64,000 nucleotides of DNA, taken from assembly GCA_038245725.1 (NCBI GenBank), contig JBBRSD010000003.1, positions 62,001 to 126,000 of the forward strand. Direction: 5' to 3'. Shown piece after piece: positions 17,143 to 26,418 of this stretch. The stretch comes from JBBRSD01 sp038245725. Lineage in GTDB: Bacteria > Actinomycetota > Coriobacteriia > Anaerosomatales > JAAXUF01. Numbering within the stretch: the stretch's first letter is position 1; each line of letters starts with the position of its first letter. A program made the position numbers and the translations under genes. Below the pieces are notes generated by a model that was given only the letters and a program-made list of their open reading frames with translations, was not told where the DNA came from and searched no databases.

Positions 17143-17349
17143 GTGGCGGTCCCCATCACACCGGTCAAGCTAGGCGACGTGGTCAAGCTTAAGAAGCCGC
17201 ATCCGTGCGGGACCAACGAGTGGGAGATCGTGCGAGTGGGAGCCGACATCGGGCTGAAGTGCGTGGGGTGCGAGCGGCGCGTGATGCTTGTGCGTTCGGA
17301 GTTCGACCGGCGCTTCCGAGGGTTTATCGATCGCTCGAATTCGGAGTGA
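17143..17349 (+). CDS. DUF951 family protein
   Basis: A 68-residue protein with the DUF951 pattern GDVVKLKKPHPCGTNEWEIVRVGADIGLKC and a CxxC pair (KCVGCERRVML) that could bind a metal. Function unknown. The GTG at 17143 is preceded by GGGCGAGGC. The last 26 bp overlap the tail of the convergent M23-like gene. Confidence 0.88.
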   Translation: MAVPITPVKLGDVVKLKKPHPCGTNEWEIVRVGADIGLKCVGCERRVMLVRSEFDRRFRGFIDRSNSE

Positions 17350-18454
17350 CCGTCGTTTCCGCGGAGTCATCGGATGGCTGAGCCTGCGGAGCGATCGCGC
17401 CGACGAGACCCTTGTACCTCGGGTCGAGCGTGTTGTTGACCTGGATGTGGACGTGGTTGCCGCCGTCTTTGGTGTAGCTCGCAAGCTGGTCGTAGAACTT
17501 GTCGGAAAGCTTGCGTATCGCGGCGATGCGCGTCTCACCACCTTCGACCCGGTCTCCGGGCGCGATGCTCAGATTCGTGAGATGGATCATGACCACATCG
17601 AGGGCGGGGAAGCCGTCTGCCTGGATGTGGACTTCGTAGTCATCCCACCGGTTGTAGAGCTTGTAGCGCTTCACCTTGATCACGGTCCCGGTGACCGGCG
17701 CGTACACGTTCGTCCCGGGCCTGGCTCCCACATCGACGGCGGTGTCAGGGCGACCCGGGCGCGCGCGCCACATGCGCAGCACCTTGCCGAGAAGCCATAC
17801 GTTGGAGCCGGCAGGTTGCGCTGACTTGTTGCGGCGCGTACCGGTGTGGTTGCCCGCGCTCGTCAGGCTGGCGTCGGGGAGCGGAGTCCTCATGGAGAGT
17901 GCGTAGCTGTACGACGCCTGGTGGAAGCCGACCTCGGTGAGCGCAGCGAGCCGGATGGGCAGTCGGAGCTTCAACCCTTTGTAGCGCGCGAAGTACGGCG
18001 TGGGACCTGGAGTTGCCGGCAGCGAAGGCGTCGCAGCGATCGGCGAGCCAGCACCCGCCCCGGGAACGGCCGAGGAGCTCACGGTCGTCGCCGCGTTGGC
18101 CGCCGCCGCTTCACCGCCGAGAGGGGCCGTGAGGGCGCGCTGGTCCGATGCCGTACGCCAGCCGAATGCGATGAGCAGCAGCCCGGCGACCGCCACCCCG
18201 AGCGCGATCCCGACGCGCTGGTTCGCGCGGCGCCGCGAACGCTGCTGACGGGCGCCGCGGCCCTCCAGTGCGATTCCGGTGTCGCGGACCGCACCGAAGC
18301 GCTGCTCGGCCTCCATCTCGGCCTGGTAGCGTCCCTGCACGTCCTCAGGGAGAAGGGGGAGTTCAGCACCTGGGTAACGCACCTCATTCGTACGGATGGT
18401 GCGCACGCCATTATCTCTGCGGGCGCCGGTGCGTTCTCTGCGAGGAGGTCTCAT
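17324..18454 (-). CDS. Membrane-anchored M23-like protein with an altered metal site
   Basis: A 376-residue protein. A basic cytoplasmic N-terminus is followed by a transmembrane helix (about 80-100, VGIALGVAVAGLLLIAFGW), a low-complexity linker and an M23-like domain. The domain keeps the HxH ligand pair (GGNHVHIQ) and an Asp in TAVDVG. The usual His four residues before that Asp is Asp, so the zinc site is incomplete and the protein may be a non-catalytic activator or binder. The ATG at 18454 was chosen because a TATAAT element lies just upstream at 18497-18502. The longer frame to 18616 would start before that promoter. Confidence 0.78.
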   Translation of the reverse strand: MRPPRRERTGARRDNGVRTIRTNEVRYPGAELPLLPEDVQGRYQAEMEAEQRFGAVRDTGIALEGRGARQQRSRRRANQRVGIALGVAVAGLLLIAFGWRTASDQRALTAPLGGEAAAANAATTVSSSAVPGAGAGSPIAATPSLPATPGPTPYFARYKGLKLRLPIRLAALTEVGFHQASYSYALSMRTPLPDASLTSAGNHTGTRRNKSAQPAGSNVWLLGKVLRMWRARPGRPDTAVDVGARPGTNVYAPVTGTVIKVKRYKLYNRWDDYEVHIQADGFPALDVVMIHLTNLSIAPGDRVEGGETRIAAIRKLSDKFYDQLASYTKDGGNHVHIQVNNTLDPRYKGLVGAIAPQAQPSDDSAETTVTPNSSDR

Positions 18455-18819
18455 CGGTTGCGGATGCCTGATCTGCTCGGCTGAAAGGGCCTCACGATTA
18501 TACGCGGCTGGCGAGTGACGGCGAGAGGCGCCGTTGCCGAGCAGGCAACGGGAGCGCTTGTGACGTGCCGATCGATCCTGAGCGCGCGACGAAATCAAGT
18601 CGGCGAGAGGTATCAAGCGCTGTCATATTCAGGCCGATACTCATTTGCGTGGGGGTCGTGAACACGGTTCTCACAGTGGAAGCGGATACGCCGTCTCTGG
18701 ACGCCCCTCCTCTGACGGCGCCCGCTTCCCTCATCGAGTCTCGGCGTGCGAAGATCGCCGGGACTCGTGCCATTCCCAGACACAGCAGCGCCGCGTGACG
18801 CGCGTTCTTCCGTGGGCCG
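18455..18819. other. 365-bp gap between the M23-like gene and the TldE gene
   Basis: No coding frame with normal codon use is visible on either strand. The gap holds the presumed promoter of the M23-like gene at its left end and the 3' end of the tldD-tldE operon at its right. Nothing else stands out. Confidence 0.4.
18497..18502 (-). promoter_or_regulatory. -10 element of the M23-like gene
   Basis: A perfect TATAAT on the minus strand about 43 bp upstream of the ATG at 18454. The -35 region (CTCGCC) is poor. It fixes the start codon choice for the downstream gene. Confidence 0.45.
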
Positions 18820-20160
18820 CTACGAGGTCTGCCCGGTGAACGCGAACTTGGCCAGCAGCAAGCCAGGCGCGAACACAGCGCTCTCTTCGGTGCCGATGAA
18901 CTTGCGTTCGCGCGTGACGCCCTCGCAGTGCGCGAGCGCCTCGACGGCGCTTTGCGTGAAGCGCAGGTTCTTGAGCGGGTGCGTCAGCCGGCCGTTCTCG
19001 ATCATGAAGGTGCCGTCGCGCGTCATGCCGGTCAGTGTGACGGGGATGGGGTCCTCGATGTTGACGTAGTGGAAGCGTGTTACGTACACCCCGCGCTTGA
19101 CCGAGCCGATGAGCTCGTCGAGGCTCGTCTGGCCGGGAGCCATCTCGAGGTTGATCGGCATGGGACCCCACGAGTTCGGCGCGGGAAGCGCGTGACCCGT
19201 GTTGCGAGTGCCGAGCTTGGCGGCCCAGTACGAGTCCGTGACCGGCTTCTCGGCGACGCCCTCCTTCACGAGAATCGTCCGCAGGCGCGGTTGACCCTCG
19301 AAGTCGAAAGTGGTGCCCATTGCGTGCGGCGCGAGCGCGTCATCGGTGATGGTGACCAGCTCGCTCATCACCTTCATGCCGAGTTTGTCGCTCATGAACG
19401 AGCGCCCCTCGGCCACCGCCTTGGCCGAGAAGCCCACGTACGCCAGGAAGTCGATGATGTCGGCGACCGCTTCGGGCGCGAGGACCACGGTGTAGTCGCC
19501 GGGGTCGAGCGTGCCGGGGTTCGCCGAGCGCTCGGCGAGATCTGCGGCTTGCGCGCCGATGGCTTCGGCCGCGAGCTTGGAGGAGTCGATGTCGAGGAAC
19601 GACGCCCAGCCGGAACCGGAGTTCGGTCCCATCGAGAGCACGGTGGCCTGGGCGCCCGTGAGTTCCTGAGCGACGTCGACGCCGATCGAGTTCGCGATGG
19701 CGATGGTGTGCTGCGCTGCGCGGACCTTGCCTGCTGCCGTCAGACCGCGCGTACTCGACTGCTCGACGATCGCGCGGACGGCTGCGGCGCGCGCCTCAGC
19801 GTCGAACTCGCGGGTAGCCTCGGCGGTCCGGCGACCCGTGAAGACGAGCTCGGCGCGGGGCAGGCCCGGGAACGCCGGGTCCTCAGGCGCAACGCTGGCG
19901 GCGCGGACGGCTGCGTTGGCGGCCTCTTGCAGCGATTCGGTGTCGAGCCGGTTGGTGGAAGCGACACCTTGGCGCTTGCCGAGGACGGCGCGGATGGAGA
20001 CCTGCGTGTTCTCCTCGGAGACGTTTTGGTTGATGCGGTTGTTCGCGAAGCGAGTCAGCGCGCTGGACTCCGAGGCGACGAGCACCTCGGCCGAGTCCGA
20101 GTCGGTCATGTATACGACCTTGCGTGCGAGCTCTCTGGCGTCCCTCGTCGACAATGCCAT
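18820..20160 (-). CDS. TldD/PmbA family protein, TldE-like subunit
   Basis: A 446-residue TldD/PmbA family protein without the HExxxH metal motif, so it is the TldE (PmbA) partner. TldD-TldE form a heterodimeric metalloprotease that in E. coli matures microcin and removes CcdA antitoxin. Conserved features: SVAVLGKRQGVASTNR-like N-terminal region (residues about 55-75) and NIEDPIPVTLTGMTRDGTFMIENGRL near the end. The ATG at 20160 directly follows the tldD stop with no gap, so translation is coupled. Confidence 0.9.
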   Translation of the reverse strand: MALSTRDARELARKVVYMTDSDSAEVLVASESSALTRFANNRINQNVSEENTQVSIRAVLGKRQGVASTNRLDTESLQEAANAAVRAASVAPEDPAFPGLPRAELVFTGRRTAEATREFDAEARAAAVRAIVEQSSTRGLTAAGKVRAAQHTIAIANSIGVDVAQELTGAQATVLSMGPNSGSGWASFLDIDSSKLAAEAIGAQAADLAERSANPGTLDPGDYTVVLAPEAVADIIDFLAYVGFSAKAVAEGRSFMSDKLGMKVMSELVTITDDALAPHAMGTTFDFEGQPRLRTILVKEGVAEKPVTDSYWAAKLGTRNTGHALPAPNSWGPMPINLEMAPGQTSLDELIGSVKRGVYVTRFHYVNIEDPIPVTLTGMTRDGTFMIENGRLTHPLKNLRFTQSAVEALAHCEGVTRERKFIGTEESAVFAPGLLLAKFAFTGQTS

Positions 20161-21603
20161 CTAGCGACCCACCCCCACCTGTACGTTGCGGAATCGGGCA
20201 GGGGCGGCTCCGTGCGCGACGTGAGCGACCTGCATCGGTTCGCCCTTTCCGCAGTTCGCCAGCCCGTAGACTTGCCAGTGATCGCGCGAGCACACGGCGT
20301 CGCAGCTGTTCCAGAAGTCCGGGGTGATGCCGGTGTAGTTCGGTGACTTCACCATCCGGCCGAGCTTGCCGTTCTCGATCTCCCAGCCGATCTCGCACGC
20401 GAACTGGAAGTTGAGGCGTTTGTCATCGATCGACCAGCTGTTGTTGGTCTCGATGTAGAGACCGTTCTCTGTGTCCGCTATAAGATCGTCGAACGCCCAC
20501 GTGCCCGGCTCCAGTGACACAGTCGTCATGCGGATGAGCGGGATGCGGTTCCAGCCGTCTGCGCGCATGCACCCGTTGCTCGTGCGGCCGATCGCCGCCG
20601 CAGTCTCGCGAGACGTTTGCAGGCCCACGAGCACGCCATCACGCACGATGTCGTCGCGTTGCGCCGGCACGCCCTCGTCGTCCCAGCCGAAGCTGCCGAG
20701 CGAGCCCGGGATCGTCGCATCCGCCGTGACCGTCACGTGCTCCGAGCCGTACTGCAGCGACCCGACGTCGTCGACGCCCACCCACGACGTTCCCGCGAAC
20801 GCGGCCTCTTCGCCGAGAACACGGTCGAGCTCGGTGGGGTGGCCGATCGACTCGTGCACCTGTAGCGCGACCTGGCTGCCGTCGATGATGAGGTCGCGCG
20901 TGCCGGGTTCCACGAATGGGGCGGTCAGCAGCTGCGCGGCCTCCTGGGCGACGCGCGGCGCATGGCCCAGGAGGTCGAGGCTCGTGATGTATTCCCAGCC
21001 GGCCTGCTCCCAGCCGCCGCCGTGCGAGTTCGGGTAGGAGCGCGAGACGACCTCGCCGTCCCCGACGGCGTACGCGGTGATGCCCGCACCCGTTTCGACC
21101 CACGACTGCTCCGTGCGCGCGCCTTCGGTCGAGCCGAACCACTTGCGCTCCCGGTAGAAGCCGAGGGTGGCCTTGGTGATGGTCACGGCCGGTTCCTTGC
21201 GCAGCGCCTCGTCGGCGGAGACCAGGAGAGCGATCTTGTCTTCGAGGGGCACGTCGAACGGGTCGATCGCGCAGGGCCCGCTCCAGGTGCCGTTGGCAGG
21301 CTTGACCGCCGCGAGTTCGACGGGTGTGCCCGCAACGATCGCCGAGGCCTTCGCGATCGCGACCGCTTGGCGCGCGACCTTCTCGGCCTCCGCCGTGGTG
21401 ACGTTTCGCGAGGAGGCGAAGCCCCACGCTCCCTCGCAGATGGCACGCACGCCGAATCCGAAGCTGTCCGCGCGCTCGACCGCTTCGACGACGCCGGATG
21501 CGACCTGCAGTTCCTCGCTCGATGTGTCGACGATCCGCACGTCCGCGTAGGTAGCGCCGGCCAGTGTTGCCGCGGCGAGCGCGGCATCGATGATCTCGTT
21601 CAA
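20161..21603 (-). CDS. tldD: TldD family metalloprotease
   Basis: The catalytic subunit of a TldD-TldE protease. The metal motif HESIGH (HExxxH) is visible near the middle (VALQVHESIGHPTELD), followed by the conserved SNGCMRADG region. The family usually begins close to a segment like EIIDAALAAATLAGATYADVRI. The TTG at 21603, 7 nt after GGGGG, starts exactly there and gives 480 residues. In-frame ATGs at 21624 and 21633 have no ribosome binding site and are alternatives. Substrate unknown; no RiPP precursor is adjacent. Confidence 0.9.
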   Translation of the reverse strand: MNEIIDAALAAATLAGATYADVRIVDTSSEELQVASGVVEAVERADSFGFGVRAICEGAWGFASSRNVTTAEAEKVARQAVAIAKASAIVAGTPVELAAVKPANGTWSGPCAIDPFDVPLEDKIALLVSADEALRKEPAVTITKATLGFYRERKWFGSTEGARTEQSWVETGAGITAYAVGDGEVVSRSYPNSHGGGWEQAGWEYITSLDLLGHAPRVAQEAAQLLTAPFVEPGTRDLIIDGSQVALQVHESIGHPTELDRVLGEEAAFAGTSWVGVDDVGSLQYGSEHVTVTADATIPGSLGSFGWDDEGVPAQRDDIVRDGVLVGLQTSRETAAAIGRTSNGCMRADGWNRIPLIRMTTVSLEPGTWAFDDLIADTENGLYIETNNSWSIDDKRLNFQFACEIGWEIENGKLGRMVKSPNYTGITPDFWNSCDAVCSRDHWQVYGLANCGKGEPMQVAHVAHGAAPARFRNVQVGVGR

Positions 21604-21758
21604 AAGGAAGCCCCCAAACCACATGGTGGTCATGCCGAGAAATCAGTGTGGAACGCACACCTTACCGGATTCTTACCGATTTCTTACCACGTCCGAACCG
21701 GCGCACGGCAAGAATCGACACGGAAGGTGAGAAGAGCGGGGTGCCGAGGGCCAGGAGC

Positions 21759-22922
21759 CTAGCGCACGGTCCGGAGAGCGCTGCCGGTGCTGGTCTGCGC
21801 GCCGAGGATGGGGGCGGTGCGCGTGGCCCACGGATAGCGACGCACGCCGGCGATGTCGCTCCGAGCTCCGAGCTGCGCGATCTTGACCACGTCTCCCGTA
21901 TGCGGGGCTTCGATGAAGTACCCGCCGCCGGCGTAGATGCCCACATGGTGGACGGGGGAGCCGAAGAAGACGACATCATTGGGCTGGATCTGGGAGAGCG
22001 GGATCTTCTCGCCCTGAAGGAACTGGAAGCCCGAATAGTGCGGCAGGAACACGCCGTGCTGTGCGAACACATACATCACAAGGCCGGAGCAGTCGAAGCC
22101 GCCCTGTGGAGTGGCGCCGCCCCAGACATAGGGGATGCCGGCGTACGCGAGCGCGGTCTCGACGGGCGAGCCGGGCGTGACAACGATGCCAGCTTTGTTC
22201 GCTCCGGAGAGCGCCTGCCGCAGCAGTATCTTCGACTGGCTCAGGCTGCGTGCGGCTTCCTGGCCTTGAAGCGCTCGCACGTCGGCTTGCGCGTTATCGA
22301 GCAGCTTCTGACCGTCGGCGATACGCAGCTGGACCTCGACTTCGCGCGCCTTGAGTTCGAACTCGAGCGTCTGCGCCTGGGCCTGCGTCTGCTGCAGCTG
22401 AGCCAGCTGCGACTCCATGATGTTCTTCTGAGCCCGTAGGCCACCGGCGATGTTCGCGTCATTCGAGCTGACGGTATTGATGAACTTCATCCTGCCCACG
22501 AAGTCGCCGACCGACTTGGAGCCGAGTAACAGTTCGAAGGCTTGGAGGTTTCCGTCTCGGTAGATCGAAGCAGCCCGATTGCCGAGGATCGACTCCTGCA
22601 AGGCCAAAGCGGCGCGCGTGTTATTGAGGTCGGTCTGCGCCAGATTCGCAGCGGTGGTGGCCCGTGTGAGCTCCACCGAGGCTTGGTTGTACTGCTCGGT
22701 CGCGATCTCAGCCTGCGTGTCGAGGGCGTCTAGCTTCGCGTTGAGGGCATCGACCTGTGTCTGCTTTGCCGAAAGCTGCGACTGGAATGCCGAACTGGGG
22801 ATGGTCGCCGCCGTGGTCGAACTCGGTGCGGCATATGCGGAACCAGCCGCCGCGACGATCGCGACGGTGATGCCGGCCAGCGCGGCCAGCCTCGCCCAAC
22901 TTTTGAGCGGTCCCTTTACCAT
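21759..22922 (-). CDS. Secreted NlpC/P60 peptidoglycan endopeptidase with coiled coil
   Basis: A 387-residue exported hydrolase of the RipA/PcsB type. A signal peptide (about 1-31, ending SAYA) is followed by a coiled coil (about 45-235) and an NlpC/P60 domain (about 250-365). The catalytic Cys lies in FDCSGLVMYV, His in HHVGIY and the third polar residue in IEAPHTGD. Such enzymes cut the D-Glu to diaminopimelate bond of stem peptides. The ATG at 22922 follows GGAAGG. Confidence 0.92.
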   Translation of the reverse strand: MVKGPLKSWARLAALAGITVAIVAAAGSAYAAPSSTTAATIPSSAFQSQLSAKQTQVDALNAKLDALDTQAEIATEQYNQASVELTRATTAANLAQTDLNNTRAALALQESILGNRAASIYRDGNLQAFELLLGSKSVGDFVGRMKFINTVSSNDANIAGGLRAQKNIMESQLAQLQQTQAQAQTLEFELKAREVEVQLRIADGQKLLDNAQADVRALQGQEAARSLSQSKILLRQALSGANKAGIVVTPGSPVETALAYAGIPYVWGGATPQGGFDCSGLVMYVFAQHGVFLPHYSGFQFLQGEKIPLSQIQPNDVVFFGSPVHHVGIYAGGGYFIEAPHTGDVVKIAQLGARSDIAGVRRYPWATRTAPILGAQTSTGSALRTVR

Positions 22923-23277
22923 CTGCCAACCTTCCGAGCGGACAATTCCCGCCCCACTTCCCTCTTATCGACACATGTCGTCACGCTAACGAGAGGAACT
23001 ACGCACCTTATCACGTTTGGGCAGCTCACGCTACCTGTTGCGCTCCTGCGCGGCTCCTGCGACACCCTCACGATAGTCCAATAATGGTCGCGCTGACGGT
23101 TCCCCATGAAGATTCCACACTCGGGTAACCGCGTGACTCGAAGCAACAACCAGGCCGAGATGCGGTGACGCACGCAGCGACCACCGCGCAGCTTTGAGTT
23201 GCTTCAGGCGTCGATTGTGTTGCACCGCATGTCGGACCGTGCTATCTTACGTAGCCGTCGCAAGACGAATTGAACAG
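22923..23277. other. 355-bp gap before the initiator tRNA
   Basis: The left part is the 5' flank of the NlpC/P60 gene and contains a short palindrome CGACACATGTCG (22969-22980). The right part holds the promoter of the tRNA gene. No coding frame is convincing. Confidence 0.4.
23220..23248 (+). promoter_or_regulatory. Promoter of the initiator tRNA gene
   Basis: TTGCAC (23220-23225) and TATCTT (23243-23248) with a 17-bp spacer, ending 29 bp before the tRNA. Confidence 0.55.
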
Positions 23278-24510
<1,233 letters not shown>

Positions 24511-24550
24511 TTCATATCACCTCCCTTCCGTGTGATCTAGAAACGAGGGA

Positions 24551-25060
24551 CTAGCCCTCGGATTCCACGTATCGCAGTCGATTGATGAGCTGCTGGACCA
24601 TGCGCTGGTCCTTGCGCGACAGCTCGTCCCAGCCCTCGGGTCCCGACCGATACCATTGCTCGTCGCCAGGCATCGGGAATGGGAGATCGGCCGTCGAGGG
24701 CATGTTGTCCTCGGGCCATGAGTCCAGCGTCTCGGAGTAGAGCTGATCGGCCTCAGCGGGAGACAGGGGACGGACGCCGATCTTGTCGCGCTGATCGTTC
24801 ACGTACCGGACCCAATCAGTGGCCCCGCTCCGTACTTCCTCGCTGTAGACACCGCTCGCCTCAAGCAGCTTGGCGGGGGGCATCTGCATGGCCGTCGCCA
24901 GGCGGCGCAGGACCTTCTCGGAAGGGGTGCGCTGTCCCTGCTCGATCTGAACCAGGTAGGCGTCTGAGATGAAGGCCTCGCGTGCCAGACGCTTCTTGCT
25001 GAGCTTGCGTTCCTCACGGAGCTGCTTGATGACCAGGCCGATGTGTCCCTGCTCTGCCAT
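24551..25060 (-). CDS. XRE-family transcriptional regulator of the element
   Basis: A 169-residue protein. The N-terminal helix-turn-helix (about 5-62) reads LVIKQLREERKLSKKRLAREAFISDAYLVQIEQGQR in its family pattern. The C-terminal part has no recognised domain and may sense a signal or dimerise. The ATG at 25060 follows GGAAGG with 7-nt spacing; the longer frame to 25147 was rejected. It is divergent from the excisionase-like gene, with a palindrome between them, the layout of a lysogeny-type switch. Confidence 0.88.
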   Translation of the reverse strand: MAEQGHIGLVIKQLREERKLSKKRLAREAFISDAYLVQIEQGQRTPSEKVLRRLATAMQMPPAKLLEASGVYSEEVRSGATDWVRYVNDQRDKIGVRPLSPAEADQLYSETLDSWPEDNMPSTADLPFPMPGDEQWYRSGPEGWDELSRKDQRMVQQLINRLRYVESEG

Positions 25061-25152
25061 GTGTTTGCCTTCCGACGCGAACGGGCTGCACTCAGGATGG
25101 ACTAACAAGAGTGAGCTGTAAAGAGCTTGCGGATAATTGCGTGTCATGCAAC

Positions 25153-25168
25153 GCTAACTGCTGTTAGC
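25153..25168. promoter_or_regulatory. Palindromic operator between repressor and excisionase genes
   Basis: GCTAAC, TGCT, GTTAGC: a perfect 6+4+6 palindrome. A half site (CTAAC) recurs at 25102-25106. A GATAAT hexamer at 25132-25137 may be the rightward -10. Binding by the adjacent XRE protein is inferred. Confidence 0.55.
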
Positions 25169-25199
25169 TACCCATCGACCCCTGAAGGAGGTCACAGGC

Positions 25200-25391
25200 A
25201 TGAACACGCAAGAGCAAGCGCGACGAGGGCTGTGGACGGTCAAGGAGGTGGCGGAGTATCTCGGCGTTCCGGTGAGCTGGGTGTACTCGCACGTTGCCGC
25301 CCGCAGCCTTCCCAGCGTCAAGGTTGGACGGTACGTCAGATTCAGGCCGCGCGAGATCGTGGAGTGGCTTGGGGAGAGCAACCGTGGGTAG
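25200..25391 (+). CDS. Excisionase-like helix-turn-helix protein
   Basis: A 63-residue MerR-like/HTH_17 domain: WTVKEVAEYLGVPVSWVYSHVAARSLPSVKVGRYVRF. Proteins of this kind act as recombination directionality factors or as activators of the replication gene in actinobacterial elements. The ATG at 25200 follows GAAGGAGG. The replication gene starts within its last codons. Confidence 0.88.
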   Translation: MNTQEQARRGLWTVKEVAEYLGVPVSWVYSHVAARSLPSVKVGRYVRFRPREIVEWLGESNRG

Positions 25392-26343
25392 CCGTCCGAG
25401 GGATGGGCGGGACGGAGCGGACCCGGTAGGGGGGCCGCAGGCCCCCACCGGGCCGCGCCGCCCGGCAGCCCCCGCGGCAGCCTCTCCTTGCCGCCCTTTT
25501 AGTCTTGTCAATAAGACGAAAGAGTCCACGGACATTCGGCCCGATCTGAGGCTCCGTTATGACGATATCGGGAGGGGATTTCTCTATGAGCCTGTGTTGG
25601 GTGAAAGCGCGAAGGTGCCCGACCCGTGCACGGGCCCCCGGCAGACCGACAAGCTCACGCGGCGCGCCATCAAACAGATCAAGGGCGCGGCGATCAAAGC
25701 GCACATGATGATGCGGCCCCTGCATACGTTCGTTACGTTCACGCTGGGACCGGAAGCGCGGGCGCGCTGTCTCGCTGGGGAATTGGTGCTTGGCAAGGAG
25801 ATGAAGCGAACGCTCAATGCCTTGAATGAATGGCTGCGCCGTCGTGAGCTGCCGTCACTGATCTACCTGTGGGTAGCGGAGAACGTGAGGAACGAGAATC
25901 CCCACGTGCACCTGCTCACCAACTACGCGGTGCCGCGTTCGGAGTTCGACGCGTTCGCTAAGCATCTTGAATCGCTGTGGAGTCATGGTTTCGCCAAGAT
26001 CGAGCGGGTGCGCAAGCCAGAGCGGGCCGGGCAGTACCTGATGAAGGCGCTGAAGTACACGCTCAAGGGCTCAGAGGATGAGCAGGGAACCGTGACGGGC
26101 AACAGGTACGGAATCTCGCGCGAGATTCTGCCGACGTACGAAGTGATCGACCTCTACGACTGCGCGAAAGCCGTCGCGCATCTGCGCACGCTGAAGTCGG
26201 CGATGACCGAAGAGATCGAGGAGATGGGGAGCGGAGTGTGGCTCACGCCGCATGGAATCTCATTCAAGGCCGGGACCGACTTGGGCCAGGTCAAGTGTGT
26301 GCTCGATGAGCTGGGGTCGGACGTACACGACTCCGACTGGTAA
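25384..26343 (+). CDS. HUH endonuclease replication initiator of the element
   Basis: A 319-residue protein with rolling-circle replication signatures: motif I HTFVTFTLG, the HUH metal motif in NPHVHLLTNY, and a tyrosine motif YLMKALKYTLKG that would nick DNA and link to its 5' end. The GTG at 25384 overlaps the excisionase-like stop and is preceded by GGGGAGA. The first 65 or so residues are Pro/Ala/Arg-rich and probably disordered. An ATG at 25586 with a perfect ribosome binding site is in the wrong frame and gives only about 40 codons. Together with the integrase it lets the element exist both integrated and as a circle (inference). Confidence 0.78.
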   Translation: MGSRPRDGRDGADPVGGPQAPTGPRRPAAPAAASPCRPFSLVNKTKESTDIRPDLRLRYDDIGRGFLYEPVLGESAKVPDPCTGPRQTDKLTRRAIKQIKGAAIKAHMMMRPLHTFVTFTLGPEARARCLAGELVLGKEMKRTLNALNEWLRRRELPSLIYLWVAENVRNENPHVHLLTNYAVPRSEFDAFAKHLESLWSHGFAKIERVRKPERAGQYLMKALKYTLKGSEDEQGTVTGNRYGISREILPTYEVIDLYDCAKAVAHLRTLKSAMTEEIEEMGSGVWLTPHGISFKAGTDLGQVKCVLDELGSDVHDSDW

Positions 26344-26357
26344 ACAGGCGTCAGCAC

Positions 26358-26394
26358 AAGGACCGCGAGCCGGAAGGGCAAGCTCGCGGTCCTT
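26358..26394. terminator. Bidirectional hairpin between the rep and restriction genes
   Basis: A perfect 13-bp stem AAGGACCGCGAGC / GCTCGCGGTCCTT with an 11-nt loop in the convergent gap. No T run follows on the plus strand, so termination strength is uncertain. Confidence 0.6.
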
Positions 26395-26418
26395 GGTCAG
26401 TTGTCGGGGTTCAAACAG

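Noticed and set aside
25586..25710. ATG with a perfect ribosome binding site as start of the replication gene
   Set aside because: It is in a different frame and stops after about 40 codons; the HUH protein frame is open from the GTG at 25384.
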